A DNA stretch of 10,409 bases, taken from an uncultured Bacteroidota bacterium. Its GTDB lineage: Bacteria; Bacteroidota; Rhodothermia; Rhodothermales; UBA10348. The stretch lies in contig CALBJU010000451.1 in NCBI GenBank assembly GCA_937893205.1, positions 1-10,409 on the forward strand. The letters run 5' to 3'. The notes beneath the pieces are model-generated. The model saw only the letters and a list, made by a program, of their open reading frames with translations. It ran no database searches and was not told where the DNA came from. A program made the position numbers and the translations under genes. This document shows, in pieces, positions 1-5,623 of this stretch; position 1 is the first letter of the stretch, and the number at the start of each line of letters is the position of its first letter.

Positions 1-394
1 GGATATCGAGGGCAAGAGACGTATTTCTCATCCAGAAGGATCGCATGGATTCGGCAGCATCGACAAACAGCATCCCGCCTCTGTCGGGCATCGTCCGTCT
101 GTACATCAATCCCTGAGCCTGCGCTGCAGGGGTCTCAGCTACCTCGATCAGAATTCGGATGACGATGGCGCTGTCTGGATTGATGAAGTCCAATACACCA
201 TCAGCACGAAATTGGATGTCTTGAGCGATCTTATTTGCTGCATCGTTTTTCGAATTACATCCACTTAGTAATGTCATGATGGCAACCGCAGCTACTAATC
301 CGAGAAGTCTGGTTAATGCGAGAGGATTGCTTAATCCTAGAGGTCTGGTCAATCCGAGGAGTCCGGTAGCAGGCGTGCCGTTACGGAGTCGCAT
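1..394 (-). CDS. DUF192 family lipoprotein, partial (runs off the left edge)
   Basis: I translated this gene by hand. The 131 visible residues hold a hydrophobic segment (about residues 33-43) ending in a lipobox L-S-G-C with the lipid-modified cysteine at C46, so the product is probably an exported lipoprotein. After it comes the start of a DUF192 (UPF0127) domain, recognised from ETPAAQAQGLMYRRTMP, then GGMLF, then SFWMRNTSLALDI. The function of this family is not established. The rest of the domain lies beyond position 1. The in-frame ATG at 394-392 lies inside hemW and gives a 45-residue leader. A TTG at 352-350 overlaps the hemW stop as TTGA and would give a more usual 31-residue leader, coupled to hemW translation. 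The two starts cannot be separated by eye. Residues 13-33 are encoded by an 18-bp tandem repeat. Family call firm, start uncertain. Confidence 0.85.
   Translation of the reverse strand, partial: MRLRNGTPATGLLGLTRPLGLSNPLALTRLLGLVAAVAIMTLLSGCNSKNDAANKIAQDIQFRADGVLDFINPDSAIVIRILIEVAETPAAQAQGLMYRRTMPDRGGMLFVDAAESMRSFWMRNTSLALDI
296..358 (-). repeat. 18-bp tandem repeat, 3.5 units, in the DUF192 leader and hemW 3' end
   Basis: Three 18-bp units lie head to tail at 341-358, 323-340 and 305-322, with a half unit at 296-304. On the minus strand each begins CTCGGATT or a close variant. Because 18 is a multiple of three, the repeat keeps frame and encodes six-residue units LGLTRP, LGLSNP and LALTRL, then LGL, in the n-region of the lipoprotein signal peptide. 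The first unit contains the hemW stop codon (351-349). The copies differ at several bases, so this is not a recent duplication. Confidence 0.8.
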
Positions 395-1515
395 AAAGTT
401 TTACCGAGATCTGTCAGCCTGACAATCTGATTTCTGATGGGTTGGATAAGGCCCCCTTCTTCGAGGTGGGCCAGTTCATCGACACGTTCAATGAGCAGGT
501 CAACGCCGTACCGATCCTCCAGTTCTTGAAGATTCAGGCCATCTGATGTACGTAAGCGAAGGAGAATGTATTCATCTGCCAGTGTGTCCAGACCCAGTTG
601 TTCTTTGTCCTCCAGGGGAGCAACATGCTGCATCAGCAGGGCTTCGTATTTCTTGAGGTTGCGGACATTCGACCACCTCTCCGCAGGAAGGCCCTTCCAC
701 CAGAATGAATGAGCCGAAGGGCCGCAGCCGATGTAGTTCGCGTGGCTCCAGTATTTGTGATTGTGTTTCGCGCGGTGACCAGGCCGGGCGAAGCTTGAGA
801 TCTCATAGTGCTCGTAGCCACGCTCACGGAGGTAATCAATAGTGAAGGTAAATTGCGAGGCCGCATCCTCATCCGAAACGGGTTTGATCAACCCGCGATC
901 AACCTGATTCTTTAGGGGAGTTGCGGACTCAATGGTCAGGTTATAGGTCGACAAGTGGGGCACTTCAAACGATTGTGCAATTTCGAGATTCGCAGCCCAG
1001 TACTCAGCGGGCTGTCCGGGTACACCGAAAATCAGATCGATCGAAAAATTCGAAAATCCTGCCTTCCGCACGTCGGATATCACCTGCTTCGCGAGTTTGG
1101 CATCGTGGACCCGGTTCATGAAATCCAGGTCCCGGTCAAAAAACGACTGCACACCGACGCTGAGGCGATCGATACCGAGAGTGCGAAGGCCGTTGAGATA
1201 GTCACTTGAGGCATCCTCTGGATTGATCTCAAGTGTTGTTTCTAGCACATTCGACGTGTCGAATGCATCGTTTATTGAGTCGATGATCCGATCCAGATCA
1301 GATATAGCGAGCTGGGATGGGGTTCCGCCACCAAAATAGATGGTCTCGATGGGCTCTCGCTTTCCGTATCCATTTCCTCGAAGCTCGATTTCGCGGCAGA
1401 GCGCTTCGACAAACCCGGTGTGGGATTTTTCTGTGGTTACGAAATAGAAGTCGCAATACGAACAGCGCTGTGAGCAGAAGGGTATATGGAGATAAAGTCC
1501 GGCCAGGTCGCTCAC
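349..1515 (-). CDS. hemW: HemW, radical SAM heme chaperone (HemN-like)
   Basis: This cytoplasmic radical SAM protein belongs to the HemN-like family often annotated as oxygen-independent coproporphyrinogen III oxidase; characterised HemW members bind heme and pass it to target proteins. The N-terminus has HIPFCSQRCSYCDF, with the cluster ligands C14, C18 and C21. Residue 23 is F where true HemN has a fourth cysteine, which favours HemW. Other family motifs are FGGGTPS (61-67), INPE (97-100), GVQSF (121-125) and HNHKYW (251-256), the last typical of HemW. A C-terminal winged-helix-like region follows. Length 388 is normal. The start is GTG at 1515-1513, six codons before the YLHIPFC core, 18 bp after the stop of the upstream gene, with no clear ribosome binding site. 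The 3' end overlaps the DUF192 gene, so the three genes are probably co-transcribed. Confidence 0.95.
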   Translation of the reverse strand: MSDLAGLYLHIPFCSQRCSYCDFYFVTTEKSHTGFVEALCREIELRGNGYGKREPIETIYFGGGTPSQLAISDLDRIIDSINDAFDTSNVLETTLEINPEDASSDYLNGLRTLGIDRLSVGVQSFFDRDLDFMNRVHDAKLAKQVISDVRKAGFSNFSIDLIFGVPGQPAEYWAANLEIAQSFEVPHLSTYNLTIESATPLKNQVDRGLIKPVSDEDAASQFTFTIDYLRERGYEHYEISSFARPGHRAKHNHKYWSHANYIGCGPSAHSFWWKGLPAERWSNVRNLKKYEALLMQHVAPLEDKEQLGLDTLADEYILLRLRTSDGLNLQELEDRYGVDLLIERVDELAHLEEGGLIQPIRNQIVRLTDLGKTLCDSVTARLLPDSSD

Positions 1516-1533
1516 CGTAAAGTCAGAGGTCGA

Positions 1534-2055
1534 TCAAAATATGATTCCTATGCGGAAGGGGATTGCAGCGGCAACCTTGTCTTTTCCGATAATCAGTGCC
1601 GGGTCCAGCTCGTAGAAGAGAATGGATTCACGAAGGGTATGAACCTTTCCAATTCCGAAGTGAACCGTCGGTCCGGTGAGTGAGTCGTCGTTTTTTGAGA
1701 TGTCCAGGAAAGCACCCATTCCCGCAAGCAGGTACGGTGCTTTTTCGACACCGGGCAGCGTAATTATGAGGGATACCTGAGGATCGACGATGAAGACCGC
1801 GTCATCGCTACCCCCAAGAATGAAGCCTGTGAGGCCCGCATCAAACGCAAAAGACAAATCGGCATTGATCGGTGTGGAGATGCGCCCGCGAAAACCCAGA
1901 CCCAGGCCGTGATCCGCGCTCAGCATGGTGTTGAACCCAAAACCGAAGCGAGAATTCGCAAATTGGGCCTCAGATCTCACCGCCGTAAAGACGATTAGCA
2001 CCATTAATAGTGCGAAGAAGCGAGATGCGCCGCGAAGAATGGCTGAATCATGCAT
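1534..2055 (-). CDS. Small exported protein, probable outer-membrane beta-barrel
   Basis: I do not recognise a specific family. The 173-residue product starts with a signal peptide: basic residues R8 and R12, a hydrophobic stretch FFALLMVLIVFTAV (13-26), then SEA before Q31 as a likely signal peptidase I site. The mature part is rich in short alternating Gly/aromatic strands, such as the run from residue 37 with RFGFGFNTM, GLGLGFRGRIS, and a stretch around FAFDAGLTGFILGG. It ends in IGIIF, and a terminal Phe is the usual recognition signal for outer-membrane barrel assembly. This suggests a small barrel of perhaps eight strands. The ATG at 2055-2053 is placed just before the signal peptide. 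The gene leads the unit with hemW and the DUF192 lipoprotein. The link to HemW is positional only. Confidence 0.7.
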   Translation of the reverse strand: MHDSAILRGASRFFALLMVLIVFTAVRSEAQFANSRFGFGFNTMLSADHGLGLGFRGRISTPINADLSFAFDAGLTGFILGGSDDAVFIVDPQVSLIITLPGVEKAPYLLAGMGAFLDISKNDDSLTGPTVHFGIGKVHTLRESILFYELDPALIIGKDKVAAAIPFRIGIIF

Positions 2056-2196
2056 GGAGACAACTCTCTGGGCTGATTTCGGTTTGACGGTCTAAAAGCG
2101 GTTCGTACTTTTCTGCGCAATTCTGAACGAGGCCCTCGGGCCTTTATTTATATCCAGAATGGCGACTGAAAGATAGTAAAAAGCTCGATTCGTACG
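2056..2196. promoter_or_regulatory. Divergent intergenic region with candidate promoter for the etf-fix operon
   Basis: This 141-bp gap separates the minus-strand hemW unit from the plus-strand etf-fix operon, so it must carry promoters for both. On the plus strand TTGACG (2084-2089), a 16-bp spacer and TACTTT (2106-2111) form a sigma70-like pair with a good -35 and a poor -10. On the minus strand only a weak pair is visible: TTGCGC near 2120-2115, then TTTTAG 17 bp further on. I did not find a clear Bacteroidota-type TTTG/TAnnTTTG promoter. No strong Shine-Dalgarno sequence precedes either start codon. Confidence 0.35.
2130..2150 (+). terminator. Hairpin plus T-rich tail in the etf-fix leader (possible attenuator)
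   Basis: AGGCCC (2130-2135) pairs with GGGCCT (2138-2143) around a very short loop, in practice a 5-bp stem with a CTCG tetraloop. TTATTTA follows at once. This is the shape of a short intrinsic terminator on the plus strand. No plus-strand gene lies just upstream, so if it is real it would act within the leader, about 50 bp before the etfB start. It could also be a chance palindrome. Confidence 0.3.
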
Positions 2197-2922
2197 ATGA
2201 AATTTTGCGTTTGTGTAAAACAAGTACCAGATGTGCAGGCGGCGGTACAAACCGGTCGAATGGTTCTCAATGCGTATGACGCTTCGGCCGTCGAAGAGGC
2301 ACTCGTTATCAACGAATCAGATGGTGGCGAGATTGACCTTGTACTCGTAGGCCCACCGCCCGCGACCGAGACTATTCGCAAGGCCCTCGCAATGGGAGCA
2401 TCGGGGGCCACACACCTGGTGCTGGGCGAAGGCTTCGCAACTGATTCCCATGCGATCGCTCACATACTGGCCGATTATTTCAAGGATCACTCGTATGACG
2501 TCATTCTAACCGGCAAGCAGTCTCAGGACACCGATTCCGGTCTTACAGGCGGAATGCTGGCTGAGCTTCTGCGGCTGCCTTATGCAACGAATGCGGTAGG
2601 TCTGAGGGCTGAAGGGGACAAGTTGATCGTCACCAGGCAAGGAGATTCCGGACAGGAAATTCTGGAACTGCCAACGCCCTGCGTAGTGACGTGCTCCAAC
2701 GACATGAACAATCCTCGCATCCCTTCCTTGAAGGGAATAATGGGGGCCAAGCGAAAGCAGATTAAGACGCTGGATGCTCCTACCATGGAAAGTCGAACAC
2801 GCGTCGTGAGCATTGATCCCCCTTCGGGAAGAGAACCCGGAATTAAGTTGGAAGGGGAGCCCGAGGAGATGGTGTTGGCTCTGATCTCAAAATTGTCCTC
2901 CGAAGCCGGATTACTGCAATGA
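2197..2922 (+). CDS. etfB: Electron transfer flavoprotein subunit beta (EtfB/FixA)
   Basis: This is the beta subunit of the soluble EtfAB heterodimer, which takes electrons from dehydrogenases or NADH and passes them on through FAD in the alpha subunit. The N-terminus MKFCVCVKQVPD is typical of the EtfB/FixA family. The nucleotide-binding motif GKQSQDTDSGLTGG (106-119) resembles the AMP-binding loop of ordinary ETF. The segment LPTPCVVTC (158-166), then NNPRIPSLKGIMGAKRK (171-187), matches the recognition loop used to dock partner dehydrogenases. Length 241 is slightly shorter than the usual 250-260. It is the first gene of the operon, with etfA 37 bp downstream. The ATG at 2197 fits the conserved N-terminus. 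Family certain; bifurcating or not is uncertain. Confidence 0.95.
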   Translation: MKFCVCVKQVPDVQAAVQTGRMVLNAYDASAVEEALVINESDGGEIDLVLVGPPPATETIRKALAMGASGATHLVLGEGFATDSHAIAHILADYFKDHSYDVILTGKQSQDTDSGLTGGMLAELLRLPYATNAVGLRAEGDKLIVTRQGDSGQEILELPTPCVVTCSNDMNNPRIPSLKGIMGAKRKQIKTLDAPTMESRTRVVSIDPPSGREPGIKLEGEPEEMVLALISKLSSEAGLLQ

Positions 2923-2959
2923 CCAACGCGCCAAATCAATCAGTAGAGAAGTCGAATTA

Positions 2960-3943
2960 ATGAGAGGAATTCTTGTATACCTGTCCGTCCATGATGGTCG
3001 GATAAAGCGAAGTTCGCTTGAGGCCCTTTCGAGAGCCCGAGAGGTGGGAGCCTCTTCTGATATGGCGGTTGAGGCCCTGATCCTGAACTCCAAAGCAACG
3101 TCTCTCGCAGACGAAGCATTTCGACACGGTGCGACGAAAGTCTACACACTGGTTAACCCCATATTCGACACTCATCTGAATGCTCCGCTAGTCACAGGAC
3201 TGACCACCGCGATCAATGTGACGATGCCGCGACTCTTTGTGGCTGGTTCGACCGAGTCTATTAAGGACGTGCTGGGACCGTTGGCCATCCGCTGCGGTGC
3301 CGCGATACTGCCTGATGTGGCGTCATTCGAGCTTTCGGGCGACGATGTTTCCTGCGAGCGACCAGTGATGGCGGCGAAGATGATGGCGCGAACGAAAACC
3401 AGTCACCCGTTGGTGCTGGTTTCCGTTCGCTCAGGGTCCTACGAGGCAACTCCATCACCCAGTGAAGGCTCTGCAGCCGACATTGTGGGAATTGGTCTGG
3501 ATATGCATACATCGAGGCTGGAGCCGGTCCTGCGGGAGGTTGTAACGACAACGAGCGATATGGTGGACCTCTCAGAGGCAAGTGTGGTCGTGGCAGCAGG
3601 AAGGGGCGTTCGCGACGCTGAAGGCAAGGCGCTCATCGAAGAGCTTGCTTCCGTCACCGGTGCCGCAATTGGAGCTTCGCGTGCGGTAGTTGAGACAGAT
3701 CTGTTTCCGGCAACTGCTCAAATCGGGCAGACTGGAAAAGTGGTGTCTCCAGAATTGTATTTTGCTGTCGGAATTTCCGGGGCCATCCAGCATGTAGCGG
3801 GCATGTCGAACAGTAGGGTGATCGTTGCCATTAACAAAGACCCGGATGCTCCCATATTTGACGTCGCCACGTACGGTCTGGTAGGAGACTGTTTCAAAAT
3901 CTTACCTATACTGATTGCGGAGCTGAAGAAAGTGCTTCAGTAG
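2960..3943 (+). CDS. etfA: Electron transfer flavoprotein subunit alpha (EtfA/FixB)
   Basis: The alpha subunit carries the FAD that shuttles electrons to the quinone-reducing partner. The N-terminal domain (about 1-190) is of the ETF alpha/beta type and includes ERPVMAAKMMART (133-145), the family F-x-R-P...K region. The C-terminal FAD domain is well conserved: GRG (214-216), GASRAVVETD (238-247), QIGQTGKVVSPELYFAVGIS (254-273) followed by GAIQH, and NKDPDAPIFDVATYGLVGD (292-310). Length 327 is normal. In GASRAVVETDLFP a glutamate stands where many homologues have aspartate, a mild change. The ATG at 2960 is preceded by an AGAGAAG stretch that may serve as a weak ribosome binding site. The fixC-like gene starts 15 bp after the stop, so the genes are surely co-transcribed. 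Confidence 0.95.
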   Translation: MRGILVYLSVHDGRIKRSSLEALSRAREVGASSDMAVEALILNSKATSLADEAFRHGATKVYTLVNPIFDTHLNAPLVTGLTTAINVTMPRLFVAGSTESIKDVLGPLAIRCGAAILPDVASFELSGDDVSCERPVMAAKMMARTKTSHPLVLVSVRSGSYEATPSPSEGSAADIVGIGLDMHTSRLEPVLREVVTTTSDMVDLSEASVVVAAGRGVRDAEGKALIEELASVTGAAIGASRAVVETDLFPATAQIGQTGKVVSPELYFAVGISGAIQHVAGMSNSRVIVAINKDPDAPIFDVATYGLVGDCFKILPILIAELKKVLQ

Positions 3944-3958
3944 GAAAACTCAGGAAGT

Positions 3959-5281
3959 ATGGAAGACAAGTTCGATTGCATAATCGTCGGCGGCGGGATA
4001 GCAGGTCTGAGCGCAGCAATGATGTTAGCGCGTGGTAATGCCCGCTTTCTTCTCATTGAACGCGGCGAGTTCTGTGGTGCGAAGAATGTCTCGGGAGGCG
4101 TACTGTGGGGAAGTGACCTGGCTCGACTGGTGCCCAATTACTGGGAGGAGGGTCTGGGCTTTGAACGCTTCGTAAACCACAGAAGGCTAACCTTCATGGA
4201 TGAGCAGTCCGCGTTCAGCGTAGACTTCAAGTCGAGGCATTTCGAAGAAACGCCCTACGCGGGAGTCACCGTTCTGCGCTCTGTTTTTGACGCCTGGCTG
4301 GCTGATCGTGTCCAGGAGGCCATAGACGCGAGTGACCAGGCAGAGGAATCCTTCATGGCGACAGATATCCTCGTCGAAGAGATTCTTCAGGAAGACGGAC
4401 GAGTCGTCGGCATCCGAGCGGGAGAAGAATCCTTCCACTCCGATTGTGTGATCATAGCCGAAGGGGTAAATAATTTACTTACCCGACAAATTGGGCTGGA
4501 GAAGGACTATGTGCCGGATACCTACGTAGCGGTCGGCGTAAAAGAGGTGCTCAAGCTCGACGAGCGCAAGCTGATGGACCGATTTCAACTCAGTGGACGC
4601 TCCGGTTTGACCAATGAGTTTGTAGGTATGTGTTCAGACGGCGTGGAGGGGGGAGGCTTTTTGTACACCAACAGAGATTCGATTTCCTTGGGCCTCGTTT
4701 TGGGAATGCGGGACCTTCGAGACAAGAAAAAAACCCCGTATGACGTGCTGAACGGATTCAAGGAGCACCCGGCGATTGCGGACATGATAGCGGGCGCAGA
4801 AACGGTGGAGTATTCTGCCCATGTCGTTTCGACTGGAGACATCAGGGGTATCCCATCAGAGATCTACACGGATGGTGCGATGATCGTCGGAGAAGCAGCG
4901 CACCTGCTGTTGAACGCGGGGAAAGCGATTCAGGGGATGGATTATGCGATGAGAAGTGGAATCCTGGCCGCTGAAACCGCCCTTGCAGCGAAAGAAAAAC
5001 AGGATTATTCGAGCTCCATGCTCTCGAATTACCGGACGGCGCTAGAGAACAGCTATGTCCTCAAGGACATGAGGAGTTTCCAGGATGCCGTCCACTTACT
5101 GCACCAGGAACAGATGTTCGGGGCCATTCCCAATCTAATCTGCGATTTCGGGCGGCAGTTTTTCACCATTGACAGTGAGCCAACCCCAAAGGCATCGTCC
5201 ATGATGCGGGCCTCTATAAAGAGACATGCATCCTACTGGGAGTTGGTCAAACTGGGATTGAAAGGAGCACGCGCGATATGA
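3959..5281 (+). CDS. fixC: FixC-like FAD dehydrogenase (ETF:quinone oxidoreductase family)
   Basis: This flavoprotein of the FixC/ETF-QO family would accept electrons from EtfAB and pass them with FixX to quinone at the membrane. Visible motifs are the Rossmann GGGIAGLSAA (11-20) with an acidic strand end LLIERGEF (31-38), then GAKNVSGGVLW (40-50), and a second FAD-contact segment from GEAAHLLLNAGKAIQGMDYA (311-330). Related FixC proteins usually read GDAA there; glutamate is a conservative change. At 440 residues it lacks the C-terminal ferredoxin domain of mitochondrial-type ETF-QO, and the next gene encodes that domain separately, which is the Fix arrangement. No transmembrane helix is evident. 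TAGGAAAA at 3941-3948, overlapping the etfA stop, is a possible ribosome binding site. The end overlaps fixX by 4 bp. Confidence 0.92.
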   Translation: MEDKFDCIIVGGGIAGLSAAMMLARGNARFLLIERGEFCGAKNVSGGVLWGSDLARLVPNYWEEGLGFERFVNHRRLTFMDEQSAFSVDFKSRHFEETPYAGVTVLRSVFDAWLADRVQEAIDASDQAEESFMATDILVEEILQEDGRVVGIRAGEESFHSDCVIIAEGVNNLLTRQIGLEKDYVPDTYVAVGVKEVLKLDERKLMDRFQLSGRSGLTNEFVGMCSDGVEGGGFLYTNRDSISLGLVLGMRDLRDKKKTPYDVLNGFKEHPAIADMIAGAETVEYSAHVVSTGDIRGIPSEIYTDGAMIVGEAAHLLLNAGKAIQGMDYAMRSGILAAETALAAKEKQDYSSSMLSNYRTALENSYVLKDMRSFQDAVHLLHQEQMFGAIPNLICDFGRQFFTIDSEPTPKASSMMRASIKRHASYWELVKLGLKGARAI

Positions 5282-5595
5282 GTGACCAGGCACCCAAAAG
5301 GCTTTCCGTATCGGAGCGCCTCGGATTGGTTAATTATCGAAATCAAGGTCGCACGGACGCGCGAGCCCACATCGAGGTGGATACGTCAATCTGTAATTCG
5401 ACTTGTTCACACAAATGCACGACACGTATTTGCCCGGCGAAGTGCTACACACTCGACGAACACGACCAGGTCCACTTCCAGTTCGAAGACTGCATCGAAT
5501 GCGGCACCTGCCTCTATGCCTGTGATCAAGGCGCAGTAACCTGGAAATATCCGCACCCCGAAGAAGGGCGCGGGATCAACTGGACGCTTGGATAA
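5278..5595 (+). CDS. fixX: FixX-like ferredoxin, partner of FixC
   Basis: This 105-residue ferredoxin-like protein completes the EtfBA-FixCX module and would carry electrons between FixC and quinone or another acceptor. It has nine cysteines: C39, C43, C47, C52, C56, C72, C75, C78 and C82. The last four form CIECGTCLYAC, a classic C-x2-C-x2-C-x3-C cluster motif. ICPAKCYTL (51-59) and the final VTWKYPHPEEGRGINW region are typical of FixX and of the ferredoxin domain of ETF-QO. Eight cysteines would suffice for two 4Fe-4S clusters, leaving one spare. Length is close to the usual 95-100. The ATG at 5278 overlaps the fixC stop as ATGA. AAAGGAG at 5261-5267, 10 bp before it, is the best Shine-Dalgarno sequence in the window and points to coupled translation. 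Confidence 0.93.
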   Translation: MSDQAPKRLSVSERLGLVNYRNQGRTDARAHIEVDTSICNSTCSHKCTTRICPAKCYTLDEHDQVHFQFEDCIECGTCLYACDQGAVTWKYPHPEEGRGINWTLG

Positions 5596-5606
5596 GCCTG
5601 GCTAGC

Positions 5607-5623
5607 CCGGACAGTATGTTCGG
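5607..5623 (+). terminator. Weak candidate terminator hairpin after fixX
   Basis: CCGGA (5607-5611) can pair with TTCGG (5619-5623), including one G-T pair, around a seven-base loop in the 28-bp gap between the convergent fixX and clpC genes. T-rich sequence begins about eight bases later, but it is the end of clpC read in reverse. The stem is short, so this is a weak proposal. Confidence 0.2.

Noticed and set aside
349..1515. Calling this gene hemN, a true coproporphyrinogen oxidase
   Set aside because: The fourth cysteine of the HemN cluster motif is replaced by F23, and HNHKYW is typical of HemW.
2197..5595. A nitrogen-fixation island
   Set aside because: FixABCX-like genes also occur in organisms without nitrogenase, and no nif gene is in the window.
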